Below, in pieces: positions 34,880 to 43,026 of a stretch of DNA of 53,229 nt (the stretch's first letter is position 1; each line of letters opens with the position of its first letter). This DNA comes from an uncultured Muribaculaceae bacterium (GTDB lineage: Bacteria; Bacteroidota; Bacteroidia; Bacteroidales; Muribaculaceae): positions 1 through 53,229 of the forward strand of contig CATJQX010000164.1 of NCBI GenBank assembly GCA_949742535.1. The letters are read 5' to 3'. Position numbers and translations under genes: made by a program. The notes beneath the pieces were generated by a model. The model was not told the origin of the DNA. It saw only the letters and a program-made list of their open reading frames with translations, and searched no databases.

Positions 34880-36322
34880 ATGAAATCCATTAGACAATAT
34901 ATGATTGCCGGTCTTATCGTTGCCGGCGCGTTTGTCGGTTCGGCGCAGGAAGCAAGTCATTCCGGATACTTTCTCGAAGGATATAATTTCCGTCATCAAC
35001 TTAATCCGGCTTTTGCTCCAGAAAACAACTATGTAGCAATTCCTGTTTTAGGAAATCTGGGGATAGGTCTGTCAAGTAACGTCGGTGTAAGTACTTTTAT
35101 TTACAAAAAACCAGACGGACAACTGACAACGTTCATGAACAGTTCTGTAGGCAACGATGAGTTCCTCAACAAACTGCAAAAAAACAATCATGTAAGCGCT
35201 AACCTCAACATGACTCTGTTTTCGTTCGGTTTCAGAGCATTTAGCGGATATAATACCGTAACAGTCTCCACGCGAGCTGAAATTGGCGTGAACCTGCCGA
35301 AAGACCTTTTTTCCTTCATGAAGTTGGGTATGACTGGCCCGAGCACCGCCTATAGCTTTGAGAATGTAAGAGTGCGTGCGAATGCATATGCCGAAGTAGC
35401 ATTGGGACACCAGCACAAGATCAATAATGAACTTGCCGTAGGAGCTAAGGTGAAACTCCTCTTTGGCCTCGGACATGCCGATGCGCGCATAAAGACAATG
35501 GATGTGCATATGGGCGACGAATATTGGTCGGTGCGTGCTCAAGGCGAGCTCAATATTGCGGCGGGATCCGGTCTTTACGTACCCACAAATCAGGAAAGCG
35601 GTATTGACCTTGACAAACCGGATCAATACAACCAGATTGATTATGATGGCATCAGGTATGACAAATTTGGTCTTGCCGGTTTTGGCATGGGGTTTGACCT
35701 TGGTGCCACATATGATATGCATCAGTACGTAGACGGGCTGACTCTCTCGATGGCTCTTACTGATATGGGCTTCATAAACTGGAACAACAATCAACACGCA
35801 GTAACTCCAGATACCCAATGGCGGTTTGATGGATTTGATAATGTCGCGATAGATTCTGACCAACCGGATTATGAACAAAACAAATTGGAAGAGCAGATCG
35901 ATGGCATATTTGACGACCTTAAGGATTGCGCTAACTTCGAGCGTGCCGCGAATAATGGCAAGTCACGCACGACAGCACTTGCCGCCACTCTCGCAATTGG
36001 TGCTGAATACAAAATGCCATTTTATAAAAAATTGACTGGCGGTTTCCTCTTTTCCCAGAGAATGGGAGGATGTTTCTCTTTTACGGAAGGACGGTTCTTC
36101 GCTAATGTAAAACCAGTGAATTGGTTTGATTGTTCCATAAATTATGGAGCCGGGACATTCGGATCCTCATTCGGATGGATGGTAAATTTCCATCCTAAAG
36201 GATTTACTTTCTTCATCGGATCTGATCATCAGTTCTTCAAAATTACCCCACAGTTTGTTCCCGTTAGCAATGCTAACGCCAATATCAATGTTGGTTTTAG
36301 CGTCAATTTCGGTGCTAAGTAA
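34880..36322 (+). CDS. DUF5723 family outer-membrane protein
   Basis: 480-aa exported protein resembling DUF5723, a porin-like Bacteroidetes family of unknown function. Signal peptide MKSIRQYMIAGLIVAGAFVGSAQ, then FLEGYNFRHQLNPAFAPENNY, which is characteristic, then barrel-like strands ending NINVGFSVNFGAK. It is the second gene of a two-gene unit with the preceding lipoprotein and is closed by a strong terminator. Confidence 0.85.
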   Translation: MKSIRQYMIAGLIVAGAFVGSAQEASHSGYFLEGYNFRHQLNPAFAPENNYVAIPVLGNLGIGLSSNVGVSTFIYKKPDGQLTTFMNSSVGNDEFLNKLQKNNHVSANLNMTLFSFGFRAFSGYNTVTVSTRAEIGVNLPKDLFSFMKLGMTGPSTAYSFENVRVRANAYAEVALGHQHKINNELAVGAKVKLLFGLGHADARIKTMDVHMGDEYWSVRAQGELNIAAGSGLYVPTNQESGIDLDKPDQYNQIDYDGIRYDKFGLAGFGMGFDLGATYDMHQYVDGLTLSMALTDMGFINWNNNQHAVTPDTQWRFDGFDNVAIDSDQPDYEQNKLEEQIDGIFDDLKDCANFERAANNGKSRTTALAATLAIGAEYKMPFYKKLTGGFLFSQRMGGCFSFTEGRFFANVKPVNWFDCSINYGAGTFGSSFGWMVNFHPKGFTFFIGSDHQFFKITPQFVPVSNANANINVGFSVNFGAK

Positions 36323-36350
36323 CTGAATACATCTTGGCAAATAGCTCGTA

Positions 36351-36399
36351 ACATCAACGGCGGTGCAGCAAATCCTGATGCATCGCCGTTGATGTTTTT
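36351..36399 (+). terminator. Intrinsic terminator after the DUF5723 gene
   Basis: 17-bp stem (arms ACATCAACGGCGGTGCA and TGCATCGCCGTTGATGT, one G-U pair) followed by TTTTT on the plus strand. It may also serve the convergent GT2 gene. Confidence 0.85.
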
Positions 36400-36481
36400 A
36401 GCCTTCCACAGACAGGCTTCATGATGCGTGGACCCGGCACGATACCACCGCCTTATATCAAAACTATGCAATACAGGTCGC

Positions 36482-37444
36482 TCAGTCCCATAGCCTGTCA
36501 GAGATGGCGTATCGGGGACGGTGTTTTACTTCTATAAATATCTTTCCTATATATTCCCCGACAACACCTATGGCAATCAATATCATGCTGCCTAACGCCC
36601 AGATAGACAACATTAGGGAGGCCCATCCGGCGCTGATATGGTCACTGAAGAAATAGGAGATTAATACATATAGCGCCACCAATATGTCTACTGCAAGAAG
36701 CACTATTCCGGTCATGAATATCCATCTCATCGGACGCGCGGAAAAAGATGTTATTCCATCTATGGAAAAACTTAACATCTTGGTGAACGGATACTTTGAC
36801 TCTCCGGCTACCCGTTCACTTCGGGCATATGTGACAATGGCGTTTTTCAACCCTATCTGAGGTATTATACCTCTCAGAAACAGATTTGACTCTCCATATT
36901 GCGACAACAGGTCGAGTGCCCGGTTGCTCATGAGCCGGTAATCGGCATGGTCATATACCGTCTCAAGCCCCATGATGTTCTGAAATGTATAAAAAGCATG
37001 TGCTGTATTGCGTTTGAACCATGTATCGGTCTCTCTCGAAGATCGCACTCCATACACAATCTCTTTACCCTCATGAAATTTATGCACCATCGATATTATC
37101 GCTTCAGGATCATCCTGCAGGTCTGCATCTATGGATATGGCGGCATCGCAATGGTCTTTTGCCGTCATTAGCCCCGCAAGCAATACATTCTGGTGCCCTC
37201 GGTTATGGGCTAGCGATATGCCTTTTATACGTGTGTCTTGCAAATGAAGTCGCTCTATGATCCCCCACGTGCGGTCTTTGCTCCCGTCATTACACAGAAG
37301 AATATAGGATGCTTTGTCAGCCAGTCCCATTTTGTTGAGCCGTTCGAGAATCTCCAGCATTTTAGGGACTGACAACGGGAGAGCCTTCTCTTCATTATAG
37401 CATGGAACTACAATTGCGATTATCGGGAGCTTGTCGGTGGCCAT
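36482..37444 (-). CDS. Family 2 glycosyltransferase (GtrB/DPM1-like, polyprenyl-phosphate type)
   Basis: 320-aa membrane glycosyltransferase. The N-terminal GT-A domain has IIAIVVPCYNEEKALP, LLCNDGSKDRTWGI and the metal-binding SIDADLQDDPE; two C-terminal transmembrane helices (IFMTGIVLLAVDILVALYVL and the following ILIAIGVVGEYIGKIF region) complete the GtrB/ArnC-like plan. Such enzymes usually load a sugar onto undecaprenyl phosphate for later transfer in the periplasm; the sugar is not evident. The start at 37444 (MATDKLPIIA) is preferred to one 15 codons upstream. It follows proS by 76 bp with no promoter seen. Confidence 0.88.
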   Translation of the reverse strand: MATDKLPIIAIVVPCYNEEKALPLSVPKMLEILERLNKMGLADKASYILLCNDGSKDRTWGIIERLHLQDTRIKGISLAHNRGHQNVLLAGLMTAKDHCDAAISIDADLQDDPEAIISMVHKFHEGKEIVYGVRSSRETDTWFKRNTAHAFYTFQNIMGLETVYDHADYRLMSNRALDLLSQYGESNLFLRGIIPQIGLKNAIVTYARSERVAGESKYPFTKMLSFSIDGITSFSARPMRWIFMTGIVLLAVDILVALYVLISYFFSDHISAGWASLMLSIWALGSMILIAIGVVGEYIGKIFIEVKHRPRYAISDRLWD

Positions 37445-37520
37445 AATCTTTGTTGTTGAAAAACAAGTGCAGGGGCACGGTCCACGCACCCCTGCATAAT
37501 ATAATTCAGTGAGATATAAA

Positions 37521-39002
37521 TCAATAGCTTCGGGCGAAAATCACACGCTGTTTCGATGGTTTTCCGGTTACCATACAGAGTCCCGGGGTCTTGTCACCGT
37601 CCAATGGTATGCAGCGTATTGTGGCTTTGGTTTCCGCCTTGATCTTCTCTTCTGTTTCAGGTGTGCCATCCCAATGGCAGAGCAGGAAACCTCCCTTCTC
37701 GATTTCCACCTTGAACTCATCATATGAGTTTACTTCGCGGATCATTTCATTTCTGCGGCGGAGGGCTTTCTGATATATGTTGTTCTGGATTTCCTCAAGC
37801 AGCCCCTTTACATACTGGGCTATTCCTTCCAGAGGCTCTACCTGCTTTTCAAGTGTGTCACGGCGCATCAACTCTACGGTTCCATTCTCTATGTCTCTGG
37901 CACCGATAGCAAGACGTACGGGAACACCTTTCAACTCATAGTCCGCAAATTTGAATCCGGGGCGACGGTTCTCTGCATTATCATATTTTACACTGACACC
38001 CAATGCGCGAAGTTCTTTTACTATCGGCTCCACATGTTCTGTGATTTGAGCCAGTTGCTCTGAATTCTTATATATGGGCACTATTACACATTGAATGGGT
38101 GCAAGATGCGGAGGAAGAACCAGACCGTTGTCATCGGAATGAGACATGATGAGCGCACCCATCAGACGTGTGGAAACGCCCCATGAAGTAGCCCATACCA
38201 ATTCCGGTTTGTTTTCCTTGTTGATGAAAGTGACATCAAACGCCTTGGCGAAGTTCTGGCCCAGGAAATGGCTCGTTCCGGCCTGCAGGGCCTTGCCATC
38301 CTGCATCATGGCCTCAATGGTATATGTGTCGAGTGCGCCTGCAAAACGCTCGTTCGGGGATTTCACACCTTTGATTACCGGAAGGGCCATATAGTTGTGT
38401 GCGAAATCATTATATATATTGAGCATTCTGAGTACCTCCTCAAGCGCCTCTTCGCGTGTGGCATGTGCCGTATGCCCCTCTTGCCACAGGAATTCTGCGG
38501 TACGCAGGAACATGCGCGTACGCATCTCCCAACGCATCACGTTGGCCCATTGGTTTATCAGTATGGGGAGATCGCGATAGGAATTGATCCAACCACGGTA
38601 GGTATTCCAGATTATAGTTTCTGAAGTGGGGCGTATTATAAGTTCCTCCTCGAGCTTTGATTCCGGATCTACCACTACCCCGTTGCCGTCGGGGCTGTTC
38701 ATCAGACGGTGATGGGTAACAACCGCGCATTCCTTAGCAAAACCTTCCACATGCTCGGCTTCTTTGCTGAGAAAAGATTTTGGGATCAGTAGCGGGAAAT
38801 AGGCATTTTGGTGACCGGTTTCTTTGAACATTCGGTCAAGCTCATGCTGCATTTTTTCCCATATGGCATACCCATAGGGCTTTATAACCATGCATCCGCG
38901 TACTGCCGAACGCTCGGCAAGGTCTGCTTTAATAACCAAATCGTCATACCATTGTGAATAATTTTCACTACGTTTGGTTAGATCTTTCAATTCTTTTGCC
39001 AT
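37521..39002 (-). CDS. proS: Prolyl-tRNA synthetase, archaeal/eukaryotic-type
   Basis: 493-aa class II aminoacyl-tRNA synthetase charging tRNA-Pro. Catalytic-core motifs include the motif 1 region with [19 protein letters not shown], motif 2 in [21 protein letters not shown] and motif 3 in the later core. There is no editing INS domain between motifs 2 and 3, and the C-terminal extension ends FARSY, as in the type 3 (archaeal/eukaryotic-like) ProRS found in Bacteroidetes. Cysteine-rich zinc ligands are reduced. Own promoter element upstream; GT2 gene downstream. Confidence 0.95.
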   Translation of the reverse strand: MAKELKDLTKRSENYSQWYDDLVIKADLAERSAVRGCMVIKPYGYAIWEKMQHELDRMFKETGHQNAYFPLLIPKSFLSKEAEHVEGFAKECAVVTHHRLMNSPDGNGVVVDPESKLEEELIIRPTSETIIWNTYRGWINSYRDLPILINQWANVMRWEMRTRMFLRTAEFLWQEGHTAHATREEALEEVLRMLNIYNDFAHNYMALPVIKGVKSPNERFAGALDTYTIEAMMQDGKALQAGTSHFLGQNFAKAFDVTFINKENKPELVWATSWGVSTRLMGALIMSHSDDNGLVLPPHLAPIQCVIVPIYKNSEQLAQITEHVEPIVKELRALGVSVKYDNAENRRPGFKFADYELKGVPVRLAIGARDIENGTVELMRRDTLEKQVEPLEGIAQYVKGLLEEIQNNIYQKALRRRNEMIREVNSYDEFKVEIEKGGFLLCHWDGTPETEEKIKAETKATIRCIPLDGDKTPGLCMVTGKPSKQRVIFARSY

Positions 39003-39073
39003 TGCAAACTATAATGTGAATATTGTTTTTACAATTGAAAAGCGCGTGTTTTTGTCGCTCCTTATTTCAGCTG

Positions 39074-39081
39074 CAAAAATA
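39074..39081 (-). promoter_or_regulatory. Promoter -7 element for proS
   Basis: TATTTTTG on the minus strand, perfect TAnnTTTG, with GTTG (39102-39105) 20 bp upstream as a partial -33. Leader of about 65 nt. Confidence 0.5.
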
Positions 39082-39116
39082 CTAAAAAAATCTTCTTTTT
39101 ACAACCGCCGTAACCG

Positions 39117-39782
39117 TCAGAGCTTTTTATTCTTCGCGTCGAGTATCAGCATCGGCCCCGGCACAATGAAAATCTCAAGTCTCCGGTTTGCAGCCCTCCC
39201 CTCGCGATTCGTATTAGGGGAATCTTTCAGAGGATCGCTGTCTGCCATTGGATATCCCTGCAACATATCTGTCTGAGCCGCATGTTGATCAAAATAATCA
39301 TATAATGCGATTATGCGTTTTTCTGTGAGCCCGTACAGATAATCATTTGAACCTGTGTCGTCGGAATGCATGGCAAGAATAACCTTGAATTTACCATGCG
39401 AGCGAAAATACGGTAAAAATGGTTGCAGTTGTTCCGATGCGGATGGAAGGAGCGCTGTATCATTGGGTGCGAACAGAGAGCTTGCGGGTATGGTGGCAAT
39501 AACCACTTCCCCCTTTCTGGTAGTTTCCACTTTATATCCCATCTTTTGAAGGGCTTTGGCTTCTCTTTTCATATAAGATGTGACATAAGCGGATTGTTTT
39601 GCCGGCACATCAGGCAAAAGAAGAGTTTCATCAAGCGTCAGCTCAGACAGATCCACGATTTGTTCCTGTGAATTGTCTTTCTTCTGAGCATGAGCATCCC
39701 ACACACCTGCCAATGGCACGGAGATGAAAAGCAACATCGCTATTCTGCATGACTGTTGTCTTAAAAACAGGAATGGAGACAT
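39117..39782 (-). CDS. OmpA-like C-terminal domain protein
   Basis: 221-aa exported protein. A signal peptide (AMLLFISVPLAGVWDAHA, from either Met1 or Met16) precedes a short linker and an OmpA/MotB-like peptidoglycan-binding domain: SSLFAPNDTALLPSASEQLQ, FKVILAMHSDDTGSNDYLYG (in place of the usual GHTD-x-G-x3-YN), and GRAANRRLEIFIVP. The domain lacks a few consensus residues, so peptidoglycan binding is probable but not certain. It is the last gene of the DUF4290-rimM-acidic protein run on this strand. Confidence 0.8.
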   Translation of the reverse strand: MSPFLFLRQQSCRIAMLLFISVPLAGVWDAHAQKKDNSQEQIVDLSELTLDETLLLPDVPAKQSAYVTSYMKREAKALQKMGYKVETTRKGEVVIATIPASSLFAPNDTALLPSASEQLQPFLPYFRSHGKFKVILAMHSDDTGSNDYLYGLTEKRIIALYDYFDQHAAQTDMLQGYPMADSDPLKDSPNTNREGRAANRRLEIFIVPGPMLILDAKNKKL

Positions 39783-39856
39783 ACCTTAAGTCTATTAATA
39801 TATCCTTTACACGCTCTGGGTAACTCTCGTAACAACGGCTATCCGGTTCCGACACA

Positions 39857-40183
39857 TCAAATTATGGTGTCTTCATATGCCATTTCAGCTTTTACCATAA
39901 TACCGACATCTTCCGGTCGCACTTTGGCATCTTTGTCTTTACGAAGCATCCGTATTACATAGTCCACCACTTCCTGTTCGATATCGTCAGGATCCTCGTC
40001 AGGATTCGACTCAATGTCCAGCAATCCGTTTTCTTCATAGAAATCCCAGATCATATCTATGACATTGAGAACCTCATCGGTGTCATACGGAGTACGATTT
40101 GCTTCTATCAGGCTTTTGTTGATCGCTTCTACAGCTTTAAGTTCATCAAATTCCATAACTTCTATATTTGATGTTAGTGACAT
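39857..40183 (-). CDS. Small acidic hypothetical protein
   Basis: 108-aa (99 aa if started at the later ATG at 40156) acidic helical protein without signal or membrane segments. It contains MEFDELKAVEAINKS, DEVLNVIDMIWDFYEENGLL and DDIEQEVVDYVIRMLRKD. I do not recognise a named family. Its first ATG directly abuts the rimM stop (TGA then ATG), which implies translational coupling and a role linked to ribosome assembly only by association. Confidence 0.75.
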   Translation of the reverse strand: MSLTSNIEVMEFDELKAVEAINKSLIEANRTPYDTDEVLNVIDMIWDFYEENGLLDIESNPDEDPDDIEQEVVDYVIRMLRKDKDAKVRPEDVGIMVKAEMAYEDTII

Positions 40184-40708
40184 TCATAGCTCAAGGAGTT
40201 CAGGTGGGACTGTCATTACGACCTCCTGCTGTTCGACATTTATTTCATCAATAAATTCGTCAACGATTGGAAGCAGACATTCTTTCCCGTCAGCCTTTTT
40301 GATTATAAACAAACAATTGGCCGTAGAGTCCTCGATTGCGTTGATTTTTCCTATGTTTTTTTTATTTGCCACAAGATCATATCCAATGAGATCATTTGCA
40401 TACAACCCTTCTTCGGCGTTTATATCAGATGTTGAGATCTCACTTTTTAAACCGTATAGAGCCTTGTTGCATATGACGGCAGCACTACGCTCATCTGTTA
40501 TACCGTCAATTACAACGAGGTCGGTATCATTGCTTTTAGGTCTAACGTTTTCAACAAAGAATGGCACATAAATCCCGTCTATCTCAATTATTACACAGGA
40601 TAGATCTGACAAATCCACATCGCATGTCAGAAGAACAACAATTTCGCCATTTATGCCATGCGGTTTCAAGGTTTTACCTATCGGCCTGAGGTCTCTTGAC
40701 AGAATCAT
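40184..40708 (-). CDS. rimM: Ribosome maturation factor RimM
   Basis: 174-aa 30S assembly factor that binds ribosomal protein uS19. The N-terminal RimM beta-barrel has RPIGKTLKPHGINGEIVVLL (the family's G-x3-K-x-HG-x-x-G-E motif), followed by a PRC-barrel domain (YANDLIGYDLVANKKNIGKI, LLPIVDEFIDEI). The start overlaps the stop of the DUF4290 gene by one base (TAATG), and its stop abuts the next start, so the three genes form a tight operon. Confidence 0.92.
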   Translation of the reverse strand: MILSRDLRPIGKTLKPHGINGEIVVLLTCDVDLSDLSCVIIEIDGIYVPFFVENVRPKSNDTDLVVIDGITDERSAAVICNKALYGLKSEISTSDINAEEGLYANDLIGYDLVANKKNIGKINAIEDSTANCLFIIKKADGKECLLPIVDEFIDEINVEQQEVVMTVPPELLEL

Positions 40709-41310
40709 TACAGCAGGGTGTTTACATTCTTTTTCTTTTTCTTTTTGCCGGTTGCCTGAGGGATCTCTTTGAATTCATGCAAGCGCAATTCATCCTGACT
40801 CAGCCGTACAGTCCCATGTGACAGTTCCATCAGATCCTTGAAGACTTTAGCATCATCCACACCGTCGGTATTTACGGCAAGCATCTGCTTCTTCATGTGA
40901 TTTGCAAGTAGCCTTATGGCTTCATCACGTTCTTCCCCCTCCTCCATAGACGCAACTTTGTCTATAAATTGTTGGGTAAGGCGGCCGTAATGGCGATATC
41001 TGATTGCGCCCTGGTTGTAGCTGACCGTAGCCGGCTGGGTATGCAGATCTGCGGCCTGTATTACATCACATGGAAAATCTATATCAAGTTTAAAATCTGA
41101 CATTATTGCCAGATGATCCCAAAGCTTATGCTCGTTTTCCGGCGCACGAAGTTCAGGGAACAAGTTTCCCATTGATTTTACTATGGAATATGCACATTGG
41201 GTTCTTTCGTCTTTCTCCTCAATAGTGAGACAATAATCAACCATGCGCTGTATGTTTCTTCCGTATTCCAGAAGTATGAGCCTGGCGAGCTTTGTGTTAT
41301 AATTGAGCAT
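40708..41310 (-). CDS. DUF4290 family protein
   Basis: 200-aa cytosolic, helical protein of the Bacteroidetes-restricted DUF4290 family, function unknown. The N-terminus MLNYNTKLARLILLEYGRNI is characteristic, as is the central HKLWDHLAIMSDF; the C-terminus is a basic tail (ATGKKKKKKNVNTLL) that could bind RNA. In relatives it is found next to murA and rimM; here it directly precedes rimM with a one-base overlap. Confidence 0.88.
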   Translation of the reverse strand: MLNYNTKLARLILLEYGRNIQRMVDYCLTIEEKDERTQCAYSIVKSMGNLFPELRAPENEHKLWDHLAIMSDFKLDIDFPCDVIQAADLHTQPATVSYNQGAIRYRHYGRLTQQFIDKVASMEEGEERDEAIRLLANHMKKQMLAVNTDGVDDAKVFKDLMELSHGTVRLSQDELRLHEFKEIPQATGKKKKKKNVNTLL

Positions 41311-41375
41311 GTATTAAGTGGTTAAATCAGTTCGATTCTCCGGAGACATGCATGACGGCCGGAATCTTATATAAA

Positions 41376-41414
41376 CACGGTGCACGACGCGATTGTTTGC
41401 CGCCATGCACCGTG
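41376..41414 (-). terminator. Terminator after fabG
   Basis: 9-bp perfect stem CACGGTGCA / TGCACCGTG around a partly paired 21-nt loop; on the minus strand it is followed by TTTATATAAG. It lies 13 bp after the fabG stop and separates tetR-fabG from DUF4290-rimM. Confidence 0.65.
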
Positions 41415-41426
41415 AATAATTTATTA

Positions 41427-42173
41427 TCACATGTTCATGCCGCCGTCAACCTGAATAACCTGACCGGTTACATAGCTTGACATATCGGAAGCAAGGAAAG
41501 TTGCTACATTTGCTATATCCTCGACTTTGCCACCTCGGCGCAGAGGAATTTTCTGGCACCATTCTGCGCGTACTGCGTCAGGCAATGCTGCTGTCATGGC
41601 TGTCTCTATGAAGCCGGGAGCGATCGCATTGGCACGGACACCGCGGCTTCCGACTTCCTGTGCTATACTTTTTGCCAGTGCTATGAGACCGGCTTTGGAA
41701 GCTGCATAATTGCTCTGTCCTGCGTTTCCGTGGACACCTACCACCGAAGCCATATTTATGATGGAACCGCTACGCTGGCGAATCATGATGGGAAGCGCCG
41801 CATGAATAAAGTTAAAGGCGCTTTTGAGGTTCACCGCAATTACAGCATCCCATTGAGCCTCTGTCATTCTCATCATAAGGCCGTCTTTTGTAATACCGGC
41901 ATTATTCACCAGAATATCAATTGAACCGAAATCTTTATGTATTTCTTTTACGACCTCTTCCGTCTGTGAGAAATCAGCTGCATTGGAAGCATATCCTTTT
42001 ACCTTTACTCCGAGAGCGGCAATTTCTTCTTCTGTTTTTTTTCCATTCTCGTCAATCACCAGATCGGTAAAAGCGATATTGGCGCCTTCCTTGGCAAAAC
42101 GAAGCGCAATCTCTTTTCCGATACCTCTTGCGGCACCGGTTACAATTGCGGTTTTTCCTTCAAGTAATTTCAT
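41427..42173 (-). CDS. fabG: 3-oxoacyl-ACP reductase
   Basis: 248-aa NADPH-dependent short-chain dehydrogenase of fatty-acid elongation. Motifs: TGAARGIGK (12-20), NNAG (90-93), catalytic Ser143 (MASVVGVHG), Tyr156 and Lys160 (YAASK), and the C-terminal PGFIETAMT and GQVIQVDGG typical of FabG. The ATG at 42173 (MKLLEGKTAIVTG) is the correct start; 25 further residues upstream are non-homologous. It lies 40 bp after the TetR-family regulator, probably in one transcript with it. Confidence 0.93.
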   Translation of the reverse strand: MKLLEGKTAIVTGAARGIGKEIALRFAKEGANIAFTDLVIDENGKKTEEEIAALGVKVKGYASNAADFSQTEEVVKEIHKDFGSIDILVNNAGITKDGLMMRMTEAQWDAVIAVNLKSAFNFIHAALPIMIRQRSGSIINMASVVGVHGNAGQSNYAASKAGLIALAKSIAQEVGSRGVRANAIAPGFIETAMTAALPDAVRAEWCQKIPLRRGGKVEDIANVATFLASDMSSYVTGQVIQVDGGMNM

Positions 42174-42213
42174 AAATTTATTATGTTTAGTTGTTGGTCT
42201 TTTAAATTTACAT

Positions 42214-42834
42214 TTATAGCTTTTTGTAAAGCGGGCTCTCAATTGCATCAGACGAGGTGACTGCTGTTATCAGGAAAGAAATAACCCGGTCATATGCTGT
42301 CTCACCCGAATATCCAAGTATTTCGAGATTTTCCTTCGCAAGTGGATTGTCCAGCGCATGTGCCAGAAGAATTACCAGAGGAGCCAGTCTGGCAGTTTGC
42401 CTGGGGTCGAATTCTCCAGTCTCAATACCTTCACGAAGGATGTGCTGCAGTATATCGAGCTCTTTCTGGGAGGCGAGTCTTTTGGCTTTGCCGACCCTGC
42501 TGCCATCAAGAAGATGACGCAACGAGAGTTGCTCGGCTCCACGGGGTTGTTGCGAGAGCATCATTTCAAAACGTACGCGTATCAGTCCCTCAAGTTTACT
42601 TGTCGCGCTCATCGCACTGTCTTGGATCTGACGCTCACGTGCAACAAGTTGTTCGCTCTCACGTTCTATGACAGCCTGATGTATTTCGCGCTTATTTTTA
42701 AAATAAGTGTATAAGGTCCGCCTTCCTTTTTCAGATGCATTGGCGATATCAAGCATGGTAGTATGTTCTACGCCTTTTCTGGCGAAGAGTTGTCTGGCGA
42801 CTTCTATCAGTCTTTCGCGGGTTTTGCTTACCAT
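42214..42834 (-). CDS. TetR/AcrR-family transcriptional regulator
   Basis: 206-aa regulator with an N-terminal TetR helix-turn-helix: RERLIEVARQLFARKGVEHT, then TMLDIANASEKGRRTLYTYF with the recognition helix and the family's TLYTYFKNK signature. The C-terminal ligand domain is helical and not assignable. It precedes fabG in the same direction, which hints at control of fatty-acid synthesis (as FabR/FabT-type regulators do), though the family match itself is generic. A palindrome just upstream is a candidate autoregulatory operator. The start MVSKTRERL at 42834 is preferred over 42891. Confidence 0.88.
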   Translation of the reverse strand: MVSKTRERLIEVARQLFARKGVEHTTMLDIANASEKGRRTLYTYFKNKREIHQAVIERESEQLVARERQIQDSAMSATSKLEGLIRVRFEMMLSQQPRGAEQLSLRHLLDGSRVGKAKRLASQKELDILQHILREGIETGEFDPRQTARLAPLVILLAHALDNPLAKENLEILGYSGETAYDRVISFLITAVTSSDAIESPLYKKL

Positions 42835-42865
42835 GCAGTTTATCGACAGTTTATTGTTTAACTGG

Positions 42866-42884
42866 CAGGAGCGTCCTGCTCCTG
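42866..42884. promoter_or_regulatory. Candidate TetR-type operator
   Basis: CAGGAGC-GTCCT-GCTCCTG: perfect 7-bp arms around a 5-bp spacer, located just below the predicted tetR-fabG transcription start (near 42889) and 32 bp above the ATG. Size and position fit a repressor site; an mRNA hairpin is the alternative. Confidence 0.5.
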
Positions 42885-42895
42885 TTTTCAACCTG

Positions 42896-42903
42896 CGAAG
42901 TTA
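42896..42903 (-). promoter_or_regulatory. Promoter -7 element for tetR-fabG
   Basis: TAACTTCG on the minus strand, one mismatch from TAnnTTTG. It is embedded in a 13-bp block (42895-42907) repeated in inverted orientation at the dacB promoter (42996-43008). Confidence 0.5.
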
Positions 42904-42999
42904 GCAATTTTTTATGAATTATGTTTCAATCATATCAAAAAGCGGGTAGAAACATATAAAAAATACCCGTCAGGCTACCCCCAACTCACAAGTATTTGC

Positions 43000-43007
43000 T
43001 AACTTCG
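43000..43007 (+). promoter_or_regulatory. Promoter -7 element for dacB
   Basis: TAACTTCG on the plus strand within TTGCTAACTTCGC (42996-43008), the inverted copy of the tetR element. Only about 20 bp above the dacB start, so the leader is very short. Confidence 0.5.
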
Positions 43008-43026
43008 CGTTATAAAACGCTTTTTG

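Noticed and set aside
35072-35878. 268-codon frame antisense to the DUF5723 gene
   Set aside because: Contained in a well-supported exported-protein gene on the other strand; composition is that of a shadow frame.
39643-39855. 70-codon minus-strand frame between the acidic protein and the OmpA-like gene
   Set aside because: Most of it overlaps the OmpA-like coding region in another frame; no independent support.
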